Assembly: GCF_000275865.1 (NCBI RefSeq)
Contig: NZ_CM001555.1
Coordinates: forward strand, 62,001-126,000
Length of the DNA stretch: 64,000 nucleotides
Direction of reading: 5' to 3'
Source of the DNA: Methanofollis liminatans DSM 4140
Lineage (GTDB): Archaea; Halobacteriota; Methanomicrobia; Methanomicrobiales; Methanofollaceae
Under the pieces are notes generated by a model. It was not told the origin of the DNA. It worked only from the letters and a program-made list of their open reading frames with translations, and searched no databases. Of this stretch, positions 50,017-59,404 are shown piece by piece (the stretch's first letter is position 1; each line of letters starts with the position of its first letter). The translations under genes were made by a program, and so were the position numbers.

Positions 50017-53000
50017 GTGTTCGTTGCCGCCCTCCTGCTGCTCTCTCTTGTCCTTTCGGCCTCCGCTGCAGGGCCCGACGATACCAGGAGCGTCATGCTC
50101 CTCCTCTCCTATAACCAGGGGTTTGCATGGACCGACGACGTGGTGGACGGCGTCGTCTCCGTCATCCCGTCGGACGCCGACACCGATCTCCGCATCGAGT
50201 ACATGGACGCGAAGCGGGCGAGCGGGGACGAGTACTTCGAGCGCCTCTTCAGGATCTACCAGACCAAATACCGGACGGACACGCCCGACGTGATCATCGC
50301 CGAGGAGGAGGACGCCTACCTCTTCTTAAAAAAATACCGGGACGAACTCTTCCCGGACACGCCGGTCGTGGTCGTCGGCCTGAACTGGCGGGAGGACCGG
50401 CAGGCCCCTGAACTCCATCACGCCACCGGGGTGATGGAGGACTACGAGATGGCGCGGACGATCGATCTCGCCCTCGCCCTCCACCCCGAGACCGGGCACC
50501 TCGTCGTCATCAACGACAACATCTCGACCGCCGGAAAGGAAAACGACCTCATACTCCAGACGGTCCTGCCCGCATACCGGGAGCGCCTCGAGGTGATCAT
50601 GCTCAGCGGCCTCGCCGCCGAAGACCTCTACCTCGCCCTGGAGCGCCTCCCCGCCGACAGCGTCGTCCTGCTCCTCACCTACAACCAGGACGCCGAAGGG
50701 CGGATCTTCACCTACGACGAGATGGTGGAACGCATCACCCGCATGACCGACGCCCCGGTCTACGGCATCTGGGACTTTTATCTCGGCAAAGGGATCGTCG
50801 GCGGCTACATGACGCGGGGGTTCGAGCAGGGCGCGGCGGCCGGCGAGATTGCAGAGGCGATCCTCAACGGCACCCCGGCGGCGGCGATCGCCCCGGTGGT
50901 GGCGCGGCCGCAGGCGGCGATCTTCGATTACCGTCAGCTCGAAGAGCACGGCATCCCGGCCTCAGCCCTGCCCGAGGGGAGCGTCGTGATAAACCGGCCG
51001 GAAACGAGCATCGAGGTTCCGATCCAGACGGTGTACCTCTCGGTCGTCGCTGCAACGCTGCTCACCGCCCTTCTCGCCGGCCTCGTCCTGACGAACAGGC
51101 GGCTCAAGGGCGCACAAACGAGGCTGAAGACAAGCGAAGAGCGGCTTTCCGCCGCACTCGCCGCCACCAACGACGGGGTGTGGGAGTGGGACCTCACCGA
51201 CAACCGGGCCTATTTCAGCCCATCGTATTACCGGATGCTCGGCTACGAGCCCGGCGCATTCCCGGCGTCCTATGCCTCATGGGAGGCGCTGCTCCATCCC
51301 GACGACAGGGACCGGGTCAGGAGCGAGATCAGCGCCGCCATCTCCACGAAAAACACCGATTTTCAGGTCGAGTTCCGCATGCTCACCCGTGAAGGCACAT
51401 GGAAGTGGGTCCTGGGCCGGGGGCGGGTCGCGGCGTGGGACGGCGACACCCCCCTCAGGATGGTCGGCACCCATGTGGACTTCACCGGGCACAAGCGGGT
51501 GGAGATCGAGCGGGAGGTCTCCCGCAAAACCCTCGAAGAGCAGGTCGCAAAACGCACCGCCGACCTCGACCGGGCGGTGAAAAACCTCAGCGACGAGGTC
51601 AGGGACCGGAAGGCCGCCGAGTCCAGGCTTGCAGACGGGAAAGAGCGCCTTGCAGTGACCCTGCGATCGATCGGGGACGGCGTGATCGCCACCGACACGG
51701 ACGGGCGGATCGAGATGATGAACCGGGCCGCAGAGGAGATCACCGGGTGGGCGATCGAGGAGGCGCGGGGAAAACACCTCGCCTCGGTCCTCAGGATCGT
51801 CGACGAACTCAGCCGGAAACCCCGTGATGACCTGGTGGCGCAGGTGATGAGGGAGAACGCCATCATCGAGCTCCCGCGAGAGACGGTCCTGATCCAGAAG
51901 GACGGGGGCGAGCGGGTCGTCGCCGACTCGGCCGCCCCGATCCGTGATGCAGAGAGCCGGATCATCGGCGTCGTCATCGTCTTCAGGGACGTGACCGCAG
52001 CCAGGCAGGCTGACGAAGAGCGGACCAGGGCGCAGAAACTCGAGTCCATCGGCCTTCTTGCAGGCGGGATCGCCCACGACTTCAACAACTTCCTGATGGG
52101 GATCCTGGGCAACATCCAGTTCGCCGCCGAGGGGATGGAGGAGAGCGATATCAGGCTGAAGTATCTCAAAGACGCAGAAGCGGCGCTCTTCAGGGCGCGG
52201 GACCTGACGGCGCAGCTCCTCACCTTTGCACGGGGCGGAGCGCCGGTCAGGCGCGCCCGCCACCTCGGGGAGATGATCAGGGAGACGGCCACCTTCACCC
52301 TGAGAGGGTCGCGGTCGAGACCGTCCTTCGATATCCCCGAAGACCTCCTGCCGGTGAACGTGGACCTCGGCCAGATCGCGCAGGTGATCGGAAACCTCGT
52401 CCTGAACGCCGCACAGGCGATGGAGGGCGGCGGCATTGTCACCCTCTCCGCGAGAAACGTCGATCTCGGCGAAGAGACGCCCGTGCTCAAGCCCGGGAAA
52501 TATGTCAGGATCGAGGTCGGCGACACCGGGAACGGCATCCCGCCCGCCGTCCTCCCGAAGATCTTCGACCCGTATTTCACCACAAAAGCCGGCGGGCGCG
52601 GGCTCGGCCTTCCCAGCTGCCTCTCCATCATCCAGAAACACGACGGCTGGATCGATGTGCGCTCCGAGGTGGGCGCCGGGACGACCTTCTCGGTCTACCT
52701 CCCCGCAGCCGAGGAAAAACCCGTCCCTGATGAGCATGGAGAGGCAGGGCCCGAAGAGACGGCATGCCCCGGCCGCGTCCTGATCATGGACGACGAGGAG
52801 GCGATCAGGGCGGTGATGAAGGCGATGCTCACCAGAAAAGGGTTCTCTGTGGACACCGCGGAGGACGGCGCCGCCACCCTCGAACGCTATAGAAATGCGA
52901 TGGAAGGGGGAGAGCCCTATGACGCCGTGGTGCTGGACATGACCATCCCCGGCGGCATGGGCGGGAAGGAGACGATGGAGCGGCTCAGAGAGATCGATCC

Positions 53001-53151
53001 GGCAGTGCAGGCGATCGTTTCGAGCGGCTACTCGCAGGACCCGGTGATGGCGTCCTATGCAGACTACGGGTTTTTGGCGGCGCTCCCGAAACCCTACCGG
53101 ATCCAGGACCTCGTCGACGCCCTCAACGAGATCTGCAGGAATAACCGATAG
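50017..53151 (+). CDS. Hybrid histidine kinase with extracytoplasmic binding-protein-like sensor
   Basis: 1044 residues. Signal sequence 1-20, periplasmic-binding-like domain ~25-325 (VMLLLSYNQGFAWTDDVV start), membrane helix ~338-360, PAS ~378-491, coiled coil ~500-545, PAS ~547-663, HisKA with phospho-His in GGIAHDFNNFLMGILGN (~688), HATPase ~788-900 (NLVLNAAQAM, DTGNGIPP, GGRGLGLPS), receiver ~921-1044 (IMDDEEAI, phospho-Asp in VVLDMTIP, Lys in ALPKPYR). GTG 50017 is the only plausible start, since no ATG precedes it in frame after the stop at 49960. No partner regulator adjacent. Paralogue of the kinase-less sensor at 39653-41428. Confidence 0.9.
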   Translation: MFVAALLLLSLVLSASAAGPDDTRSVMLLLSYNQGFAWTDDVVDGVVSVIPSDADTDLRIEYMDAKRASGDEYFERLFRIYQTKYRTDTPDVIIAEEEDAYLFLKKYRDELFPDTPVVVVGLNWREDRQAPELHHATGVMEDYEMARTIDLALALHPETGHLVVINDNISTAGKENDLILQTVLPAYRERLEVIMLSGLAAEDLYLALERLPADSVVLLLTYNQDAEGRIFTYDEMVERITRMTDAPVYGIWDFYLGKGIVGGYMTRGFEQGAAAGEIAEAILNGTPAAAIAPVVARPQAAIFDYRQLEEHGIPASALPEGSVVINRPETSIEVPIQTVYLSVVAATLLTALLAGLVLTNRRLKGAQTRLKTSEERLSAALAATNDGVWEWDLTDNRAYFSPSYYRMLGYEPGAFPASYASWEALLHPDDRDRVRSEISAAISTKNTDFQVEFRMLTREGTWKWVLGRGRVAAWDGDTPLRMVGTHVDFTGHKRVEIEREVSRKTLEEQVAKRTADLDRAVKNLSDEVRDRKAAESRLADGKERLAVTLRSIGDGVIATDTDGRIEMMNRAAEEITGWAIEEARGKHLASVLRIVDELSRKPRDDLVAQVMRENAIIELPRETVLIQKDGGERVVADSAAPIRDAESRIIGVVIVFRDVTAARQADEERTRAQKLESIGLLAGGIAHDFNNFLMGILGNIQFAAEGMEESDIRLKYLKDAEAALFRARDLTAQLLTFARGGAPVRRARHLGEMIRETATFTLRGSRSRPSFDIPEDLLPVNVDLGQIAQVIGNLVLNAAQAMEGGGIVTLSARNVDLGEETPVLKPGKYVRIEVGDTGNGIPPAVLPKIFDPYFTTKAGGRGLGLPSCLSIIQKHDGWIDVRSEVGAGTTFSVYLPAAEEKPVPDEHGEAGPEETACPGRVLIMDDEEAIRAVMKAMLTRKGFSVDTAEDGAATLERYRNAMEGGEPYDAVVLDMTIPGGMGGKETMERLREIDPAVQAIVSSGYSQDPVMASYADYGFLAALPKPYRIQDLVDALNEICRNNR

Positions 53152-53161
53152 GCAGGGCTCT

Positions 53162-54244
53162 TCACCGCACGGCCCGGTACAGGGTCGTGCGCTCCCTGAG
53201 GGGGCGGCCGAGATCCTCTGCGATCCGCCGCATCTCCGCGGGGTCCAGGTAATCGGTCCCGGTCGCCCCTGCCCCTTTCGATATGCTCTCTTCAAACATC
53301 GTCCCGCCGAGATCGTCGGCGCCGGCCATGAGCGCGATCTGCGCCATTTTTGTCCCGATCTTCACCCACGACGCCTGGATATGGACGATGTTGTCCAGGA
53401 AGAGGCGGGAGACCGCATACATCAGGAGGTCCTCCCGCCCGGTCGCACCGGCCCGCGCCCGCCCCGAGGTGTAGATGGGGGTGGTCCACGGGATGAACGA
53501 GAGCGGGACGAACTCGGTGAACCCGCCGGTCTCGTCCTGGATCTCCCTCAGGACCGCGAGGTGACGGGCGCGGTCGGCGGCGGTGTCGATATGGCCGTAC
53601 ATGATCGTCGCCGTCGAGGGGATGCCCATCAGGTGCGCCTCCCTGATGATCCTGACCCATTCTTCGGTCAGGATCTTGCCCGGACAGATCTCCCGGCGCA
53701 CATCGTCCACCAGGATCTCGGCGGCGGTGCCGCAGAGCGATCCAAGACCCGCCTCCTTCATCCGGTCCAGAACCTCGCGGGTCGAAAGCCCGCTCTGCCT
53801 GGCGGCATAGGCGACCTCCTGGGGGTTTGAGGCATGGATGTGCGCCGCCGGCGCCTCCTCCCTGATCCGCCGTATAAGACCGACATAATCCTCGACAGTA
53901 AAGTCGGGGTGGAGACCGCTCACCGTGCAGATCTCGGTGACCCCGCGTTCTCTGGCGGTCCGCAGGCGCGAGACCACCGCCGCCGGATCGTGAAGGTACG
54001 CGTCGGGGTCCCCGATCTTCCGGCAAAACCCGCAGAAACCGCAGGTGTTTATGCAGATGTTCGTCACGTTCAGGTTCTGGTTGCGCACGTAGGTGACCGC
54101 ATCGCCCGCCCGCTCCTGGCGCACCTGATCGGCGGCGGCGGCGATCGCCCACACATCCCGGCCCCTGGCGGAGAAAAGGGTCAGCGCTTCGGCCTCGGTC
54201 ATCCGGCGACCGGCGAGAATCTCGTCGAGCAGCGCCCGTATCAT
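53162..54244 (-). CDS. CofH-type FO synthase subunit 2, paralogue b
   Basis: 360 residues, radical SAM. Cluster motif CINTCGFCGF (CxxxCxxC), preceded by NQNLNVTNI; YGHIDTAADRARHLAVLREIQDETGGFTEFVPLSF and GGTMFEESISKGAGATG are the CofH/MqnC-type blocks. CofH joins the tyrosine-derived radical fragment to the aminouracil in making the F420 chromophore. An additional Cys follows the motif (GFCRK). Tandem to a second CofH-like gene; CofG is not in the window. Confidence 0.85.
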   Translation of the reverse strand: MIRALLDEILAGRRMTEAEALTLFSARGRDVWAIAAAADQVRQERAGDAVTYVRNQNLNVTNICINTCGFCGFCRKIGDPDAYLHDPAAVVSRLRTARERGVTEICTVSGLHPDFTVEDYVGLIRRIREEAPAAHIHASNPQEVAYAARQSGLSTREVLDRMKEAGLGSLCGTAAEILVDDVRREICPGKILTEEWVRIIREAHLMGIPSTATIMYGHIDTAADRARHLAVLREIQDETGGFTEFVPLSFIPWTTPIYTSGRARAGATGREDLLMYAVSRLFLDNIVHIQASWVKIGTKMAQIALMAGADDLGGTMFEESISKGAGATGTDYLDPAEMRRIAEDLGRPLRERTTLYRAVR

Positions 54245-54291
54245 GTACCAGGTGCTTCGGCACTCACCCTATAAAAGAGATGGGAAGGGGC

Positions 54292-55380
54292 TCAGGCCCG
54301 TCCGTAGGTGGTCGTCCGCTGCACGAGGGGGCGGCCGAGATCCTCTGCGATCCGCCGCATCGCCGCCGGGTCCAGGTAATCGGCCTCGTCGGCGCCGGCA
54401 GAGACCGTCACCGCATCGGCAAACATCGTCCCGCCGAGGTCGTTCGCCCCGGCGAGCAGGCAGGCCTGCGCCATCTTCGTCCCGACCTTGCCCCAGGAGA
54501 CCTGGACGTTCTGGAAGTTGTCCAGGAAGAGGCGCGATACGGCGATGAGCAGGACGTCCTCCCGCCCGGTCGAGCCCGGACGGGCGATCCCGGCCTGGTA
54601 GAGGGGGGTGTGCTGGTGGATGTACGGGAGGGTGACCAGCTCGGTGAAGCCGCCGGTCTCGTCCTGGATCTCCCTGAGGATCGCGAGGTGGCGGGCGCGG
54701 TCGGCGTCCGACTCGTACGAGCCGTACATGATCGTCCCTGACGACCTGATCCCCATCAGGTGCGCTTCTTTGATGATCCTGACCCAGTCGGCCGTCCGCA
54801 CCTTTTTCGGGCAGATCACGTCGCGCACCCCGTCCACCAGGATCTCCGCCGCCGTCCCCTGGAGGGTCCCGAGCCCGGCGGCCCGCAGGCGTTCCAGCGC
54901 TTCGACCGTCGATATGCCGCTCCTTTTTGCGGCATGGAGCACCTCGTCCGGGCTGCAGGCGTGGATGTCCACCCCGGGAAGAACGGCGGCGACCCACCGG
55001 ATCATCTCCTCGTAGGACTCCGTGGTGAAGGCCGGGTGGACGCCGGAGAGGAAACAGACCTCGGTGACCCCGCGCCCCCCTGCATTGCGGGCCTGCGCCT
55101 GCACCTGCTCTTTGCCCAGCATGTATGCGTCCGCATCGGTCGCTTTGCGGCCGAAACCGCAGAAGCCGCAGAGGTTCTTGCAGATGTTGGTGATATGGAG
55201 GTTCTGGTTCAAAACGAAGGTGACCGCATCGCCGGCCTTCTGCTCCCGCACCTCGTCGGCGGCGGCGGCGATCGCCCAGATCCGGCGATCCTTCACGCCG
55301 AGAAGCGTGACCGCCTCCTCCTCGGTCATCCGGTGTCCGGCCAGCGTGTCGGAGAGCAGCGTGCGTATTCTGTCTGTCAT
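54292..55380 (-). CDS. CofH-type FO synthase subunit 2, paralogue a
   Basis: 362 residues. Cluster motif CKNLCGFCGF, VLNQNLHITNI before it; YGSYESDADRARHLAILREIQDETGGFTELVTLPYIHQHTPLYQAG and LGGTMFADAVTVSAGADEADYLDP are intact. It differs from paralogue b mainly in the HIHASNP/DIHACSP region and the region after the radical SAM cluster. Overlaps the signal peptidase stop by 4 bp; paralogue b starts 47 bp downstream. One of the two probably makes FO and the other may have another substrate. Confidence 0.85.
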   Translation of the reverse strand: MTDRIRTLLSDTLAGHRMTEEEAVTLLGVKDRRIWAIAAAADEVREQKAGDAVTFVLNQNLHITNICKNLCGFCGFGRKATDADAYMLGKEQVQAQARNAGGRGVTEVCFLSGVHPAFTTESYEEMIRWVAAVLPGVDIHACSPDEVLHAAKRSGISTVEALERLRAAGLGTLQGTAAEILVDGVRDVICPKKVRTADWVRIIKEAHLMGIRSSGTIMYGSYESDADRARHLAILREIQDETGGFTELVTLPYIHQHTPLYQAGIARPGSTGREDVLLIAVSRLFLDNFQNVQVSWGKVGTKMAQACLLAGANDLGGTMFADAVTVSAGADEADYLDPAAMRRIAEDLGRPLVQRTTTYGRA

Positions 55381-56072
55381 GGTCGTCTCTTCCTGCTATC
55401 GCTCTTCGTCTCTTGTTTCCGTCTCTCGCTCAGGTAGTCCCAGAGGATCATCAGGGCGATCAGGGCGACCGCCACCTCGAGCAGGTGGAGGGGGAGGTAA
55501 CCGAGCACCGGGACCGCAAACAGGGCCTTGCCGACGATCCACTCCTCCTTCACCGGTTCGATCTGCCCGAGGCCCGGATAGGCGACCACCTGGTCGGGGA
55601 CCGGGTTGTTGTCGCCCCAGGTGATATACCCCTCATGCGGCGCCGTATAGCCGAGGTTGAGGCCGTTGAGGGTGTCCACCGTCTCGCCTCCCTCGACCCG
55701 CATCATGGCGCGGTGGATGATCGGGTGGACCGAATCGGCCCCGTTGGGCCGGTAGATGATCACGTCCCCGTATTCGTTGTATTTCATGTAGCCAGACGCC
55801 TGAGCGCCCTCGAAGGTCTGGAGAGCCCCGAAACGGTCGGGCGCCACGACGAAGACGAGGTCGCCGACATTCATGTTCGGGACCATGCTCTCGGACTCGA
55901 TCGCCACCACGGCGGGCCAGGTGCCTGAGACGAGGAAGAGGACGAGCGCGATCACCCCGACGACCGCCACCGCCCAGAGGACGTCGCGGGCGATGGAGAC
56001 GATGGGGTTCTGGCTCTCCCTGAACTGCTCGATCAGGCCGGGTTTCGGTTGGAGAGACGGTTTATCCGACAT
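55377..56072 (-). CDS. Signal peptidase I, archaeal (S26B) type
   Basis: 231 residues from ATG 56072. N-terminal membrane helix ~30-52, catalytic Ser in ESMVPNMNVGDLVFV, His in HPIIHRAMMRVEGG, Asp in ITWGDNNPVPDQ, and a C-terminal membrane helix ~195-215 with a basic tail. It removes signal peptides at the outer membrane face. First gene of a unit with the CofH paralogues, overlapping by 4 bp, an unrelated pairing. Confidence 0.93.
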   Translation of the reverse strand: MSDKPSLQPKPGLIEQFRESQNPIVSIARDVLWAVAVVGVIALVLFLVSGTWPAVVAIESESMVPNMNVGDLVFVVAPDRFGALQTFEGAQASGYMKYNEYGDVIIYRPNGADSVHPIIHRAMMRVEGGETVDTLNGLNLGYTAPHEGYITWGDNNPVPDQVVAYPGLGQIEPVKEEWIVGKALFAVPVLGYLPLHLLEVAVALIALMILWDYLSERRKQETKSDSRKRRP

Positions 56073-56100
56073 CTGTATGGTGATGGTGGGAACCTGGATC

Positions 56101-56113
56101 TGATATAAATATG
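56101..56113. promoter_or_regulatory. Divergent TATA region
   Basis: TGATATAAATATG; TATAAATA reads on the plus strand 59 bp before ATG 56170, and on the minus strand the complement lies about 30-40 bp before ATG 56072 of the signal peptidase. It probably serves the signal peptidase unit, the distance fitting a short leader. Confidence 0.5.
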
Positions 56114-56169
56114 GGAACGGCCCTGACCGGCGGGATGATAGGTCGGGAAGACGCACCTGACCAGAAGAG

Positions 56170-56781
56170 ATGCTGCATACGCCGGGAAGTTCAAGGAAAG
56201 GAGGGTCTATCGACCTGAACGGATATCGCAAAGACAGGACCATCGACGTTTCCGGAGAGACGTCCCTGCTCCTCACGGCCGCATCGTTCGTCCTGTTCTT
56301 TGTCTCTGCAGCCGCCGTCCTCCTCATATTCACGCTGGTCACCGGCACGGGCTCGTTCACCTTCACGGCGAGCGGCCCGACCGACCTCCTGCCCATCCTC
56401 GCCCTGGTCCTCCTGGTCCTCCTTGTCGGCGTCCTCCACGAAGGTCTCCACGCCCTCGCCTACCTCCTCCTGCACCGGCGCCCGGTCTTCGGTTGGGGGA
56501 GGAAAGTTCTGCTCCTCTACTGCTCCTGCTCGGCCGACGGGGCGTACACGCGAGACGAGAGCGTCTTCGTCCTCACGCTGCCGTTCGTCCTGATCACGGC
56601 CCTCGGGCTCGGGGCGATCGTCCTCGCCCCGGGATGGGGGATCGCCGCCCTCGTCCTGGTCCCCCTCAACGCCGCCGGATCGGCCGCCGACCTCTATGCG
56701 GCGGCAACACTTCTCCGCTCCCCGACCGAAAGCCTGGTGCTCGAGGAAGGAGGCGCCATGACGCTCTTTGTGCCCGAATGA
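56170..56781 (+). CDS. DUF3267-type membrane zincin-like protein
   Basis: 203 residues, four or five membrane helices. HEGLHALAYLLLHRRPVFGWG carries an HExxH-like motif (HEGLH) within a helix, the hallmark of the putative membrane metalloprotease family. Other helices at ~37-60, 78-95, ~130-160, 160-180. Stands alone. Start at ATG 56170; ATG usage upstream is absent. Protease function is a family prediction only. Confidence 0.75.
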   Translation: MLHTPGSSRKGGSIDLNGYRKDRTIDVSGETSLLLTAASFVLFFVSAAAVLLIFTLVTGTGSFTFTASGPTDLLPILALVLLVLLVGVLHEGLHALAYLLLHRRPVFGWGRKVLLLYCSCSADGAYTRDESVFVLTLPFVLITALGLGAIVLAPGWGIAALVLVPLNAAGSAADLYAAATLLRSPTESLVLEEGGAMTLFVPE

Positions 56782-56879
56782 ACAGAGGGGCCTTCGCACA
56801 TCCCCGGGGGGATAGCCCCGGGCGCGCCCGTCCACGCAGGCGAGAGGCCGATAAAGGCGATAAAAAAGGAGGGCGCCCC

Positions 56880-57689
56880 TCAATCACGGGGGAAGAGGGT
56901 CCGCGCCCCCATCACCGCCCCATAGACGCCGGCGGCGACCAGGATGATCGTCGCCCCCGACGGGACATTGAGGAGGTACGAGAGGACGATCCCGCTCACG
57001 GTGAAGACCGCCCCGAGGGCGACCGCAAGGGCCATCATCAGCCCCAGGCGGGAGGAGAACTCCCGCGCGATCGCCGCCGGGATCGTCAGCAGGGCGATCA
57101 CCAGGATGATCCCGACGACCTGGATGAGCATCACCACGGTCAGGGCGACGAGCACCAGGAGCAGGAGCGAGATCCGCTCCACCGGGAGGTTCATCACCCG
57201 CGCGTACTCCTCGTCGAAGGTGACCGCAAAGAGGTCCCTGAAGAAGAGGGCGACCACGAGGAGGATCACGGCGACGAGGGCGCCCATCAGGACGAGGTCT
57301 TCCCGCGGCACGAGCAGGATGTTCCCGAAGAGATAGCCGAAGAGGTCGGGCGCAAAGCCGGGCGTGAGATAGACGAAGAGGATGCCGAGCGCCATCCCCG
57401 CGGCCCAGACCGCCCCGATGATCGTGTCGAGGTTCTGCCGCTGCCGCAGGGAGAGTTCGCCCATGCCGAGGGCGACGGCGACGGTGAAGACGGTCGCCGA
57501 GAGGATCGGGTCGAGGCCGAGATAATAGCCGAGCCCGATCCCGCCGAAGGCGGCGTGCGAGACCCCGCCCGAGAGCGAGACCATCCGCCTGACCACCACA
57601 TAGGTGCCGATCACCCCGCAGGCGACGCTCGCAAGCAACCCGGCAATCAGGGCGTTTCTGAAAAACTCATAGGCGAATATAGAGATCAC
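56880..57689 (-). CDS. Metal ABC transporter permease (ZnuB/MntB family)
   Basis: 269 residues, eight or nine membrane helices. Family landmarks: GTYVVVRRMVSLSGGVSHAAFGGIGLGYYLG, ...LLVPREDLVLMGALVAVIL and VVGIILVIALLTIPAAIARE. Imports divalent metal (zinc or manganese) with the ATPase and binding protein just upstream. Overlaps the ATPase gene by 4 bp. Confidence 0.92.
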   Translation of the reverse strand: MISIFAYEFFRNALIAGLLASVACGVIGTYVVVRRMVSLSGGVSHAAFGGIGLGYYLGLDPILSATVFTVAVALGMGELSLRQRQNLDTIIGAVWAAGMALGILFVYLTPGFAPDLFGYLFGNILLVPREDLVLMGALVAVILLVVALFFRDLFAVTFDEEYARVMNLPVERISLLLLVLVALTVVMLIQVVGIILVIALLTIPAAIAREFSSRLGLMMALAVALGAVFTVSGIVLSYLLNVPSGATIILVAAGVYGAVMGARTLFPRD

Positions 57690-58462
57690 GGCCGCTCCTC
57701 CCCTTCGTGCTCTCCCAGCACCCGGTGGGGAAGACCGTGGGCGATCAGGTCCACCGGGCAGCCGTATGCCCCTGTAAGCATGTCGCCGGTGATCTCGGCC
57801 GTATCGTGGGTGAAGATCCGCCGGTTTAAGCAGGCGATCTTTGTCACGCGCGAGGAGAGGACGCCGACGTCGTGGGTGACCAGCAGGACGGTCATCTCAT
57901 CCCTGAGCCCGACGAGCAGGTCCATGAAGTGATCGCCGGTCGGAGCGTCGACATAGACGGTGGGCTCGTCCAGGATCAGCACCTCGGGCTCGCCCACCAG
58001 GGCGCGGGCGATGATCGCCCGCTGCTGCTGCCCCCCGGAAAGAGCGCCGATCTCCTGGCCCGCGAGATCGCCGATCCCCATCGTGGCCATCGCCCGGTCC
58101 GCAGCAGCGCGGTCTTCCTGCCCGTAACGGCGGGGGAAATTCCTGATGTGCCCGAGCCTGCCTGAAAGCACCATCTCGCCCACCGTGACCGGGTACGAGA
58201 AGTCGAAGGTGCGGTACTGCGGGACATAGCCGAGGAGGTGACGCCGCTCGACGGGCGTCCCGCCCAGCACCCTGACCGTCCCTGCGGACGGACGGATCAA
58301 CCCCAGGATCACCTTCAGAAGGGTGCTCTTCCCGCCCCCGTTCGGGCCGATCACCGCATAGAAATCGCCTTTCTCGACCCTGAAATCGACGTCCTCCAGC
58401 ACCGGGCGGCCGCCCAGGGTCACCGAAACGCCCCTGACGTCGATGACCGGATCCTCGCTCAT
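57686..58462 (-). CDS. Metal ABC transporter ATP-binding protein (ZnuC/MntA family)
   Basis: 258 residues. Walker A GPNGGGKSTLLK, signature SGGQQQR, Walker B VLILDEP, H-loop VTHD. It ends with a His/Glu-bearing tail (GLPHRVLGEHEGEE). Overlaps both neighbours by 4 bp. Confidence 0.94.
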   Translation of the reverse strand: MSEDPVIDVRGVSVTLGGRPVLEDVDFRVEKGDFYAVIGPNGGGKSTLLKVILGLIRPSAGTVRVLGGTPVERRHLLGYVPQYRTFDFSYPVTVGEMVLSGRLGHIRNFPRRYGQEDRAAADRAMATMGIGDLAGQEIGALSGGQQQRAIIARALVGEPEVLILDEPTVYVDAPTGDHFMDLLVGLRDEMTVLLVTHDVGVLSSRVTKIACLNRRIFTHDTAEITGDMLTGAYGCPVDLIAHGLPHRVLGEHEGEERP

Positions 58463-59331
58463 ACCGCCCCGCCGAACGCCGCGGCGACGTTCCTCATGTT
58501 CGCCGTATAATGTTCTTCAAGCGGGCTCACCAGGGCGACCCGGCCGCCGATCGCATCGGCGATCACCCGGGCGCTCTTCGTGGAGTACTCGGGCGAAGCA
58601 AAGACGACGGTGATATTCTCCGCCGCTGCCTGGAGGATCAGCCGTTCGATCCCCTGCGGGCCGGGCTCCTTTCCCTCGTCCTCGATCGGGATCTGCACGA
58701 GCCCGTAGTCCCGCACGAAATATGCCCAGGACGGGTGGTAGACCATGACCGCCTCGCCCTCGCGGCCCGCGAGAGAGGCGGCGATCCCGGTGTCGAGGGC
58801 CCGGAGTTCGTCGAGATACAGGTCGCGGTTCGCCTCGAAATAGGCGGCGTCGGCCGGGTCGATCGCCACCAGGCCGGCACAGATATTCTCGACCATCACC
58901 GCGGCGTTTCGCACCGAGAGCCAGACGTGCGGGTCTGTGCCGCCCTCCTCCTCGTCGCCGGCGAGGAAGGAAAGACCGGCCGAAGAGTTGACGACATGCA
59001 TCCCCGGGTTCACCCCGACGATCTTCGCCATCCAGGCGCGCTCGAACTCGATGCCGGAGCCGACGGCGGCATACATCCGCACCTCTCCGAGGGCCGCCAT
59101 CTGTCCGGGCGTCAGCTCGTAGGTATGCGGGTTTGCGCCGGGCGGGACGAGCACCATCACGTCCACCCGATCCCCCCCGATTGCCCTGACGAATTCGGCC
59201 TGGGGCGGGATCGTCACGGCGACCGGGATCGGTCCGTCTTCGGCCGGGGCCGCACCGTCGCCGAGGCAGCCCGCCGTCATCAGAAGAAAAAGCACACCCA
59301 TCGCGGGCAACAGCCATTGCGCCGTCCCCAT
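58459..59331 (-). CDS. Metal ABC transporter substrate-binding lipoprotein (ZnuA/TroA family)
   Basis: 290 residues from ATG 59331. Lipoprotein signal LLFLLMTAGCLGDG, with lipobox TAGC. Metal ligands in PGANPHTYEL, GTDPHVWLS, and YHPSWAYF; the metal-bridging Glu/Asp is probably in FASPEYSTK. The usual His-rich loop is replaced by an acidic one (DEEEGG), so a preference for Mn or Fe as well as Zn is possible. Start 59331 is preferred over 59346, since GGTGGG lies between and 59346 touches the operator. Confidence 0.9.
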   Translation of the reverse strand: MGTAQWLLPAMGVLFLLMTAGCLGDGAAPAEDGPIPVAVTIPPQAEFVRAIGGDRVDVMVLVPPGANPHTYELTPGQMAALGEVRMYAAVGSGIEFERAWMAKIVGVNPGMHVVNSSAGLSFLAGDEEEGGTDPHVWLSVRNAAVMVENICAGLVAIDPADAAYFEANRDLYLDELRALDTGIAASLAGREGEAVMVYHPSWAYFVRDYGLVQIPIEDEGKEPGPQGIERLILQAAAENITVVFASPEYSTKSARVIADAIGGRVALVSPLEEHYTANMRNVAAAFGGAV

Positions 59332-59346
59332 CTTCTTCCCACCCAT

Positions 59347-59367
59347 AATTTGGTACGTATCTAAATT
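59347..59367. promoter_or_regulatory. Candidate operator of the metal-uptake operon
   Basis: Imperfect 21-bp inverted repeat with arms AATTTGG and CTAAATT around a GTACGTAT-like centre. The arms resemble DtxR/MntR-family sites (TTTAGG...CCTAAA). It lies just before the ZnuA-type gene and between it and the DtxR-type regulator, which is transcribed in the same direction. Confidence 0.55.
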
Positions 59368-59404
59368 ATCCCTGCAACCCGTAAATAGGTTTTCGGGCCC
59401 ACAA

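Noticed and set aside
51277-53295. 672-residue open frame on the minus strand opposite the hybrid kinase
   Set aside because: No domain match and composition of an antisense shadow, while the plus strand has six clear kinase domains.
53162-55380. Idea that one of the two radical SAM genes is CofG
   Set aside because: Both have the CofH-type length, N-terminus and GGTMF...GA blocks; neither has the CofG pattern.
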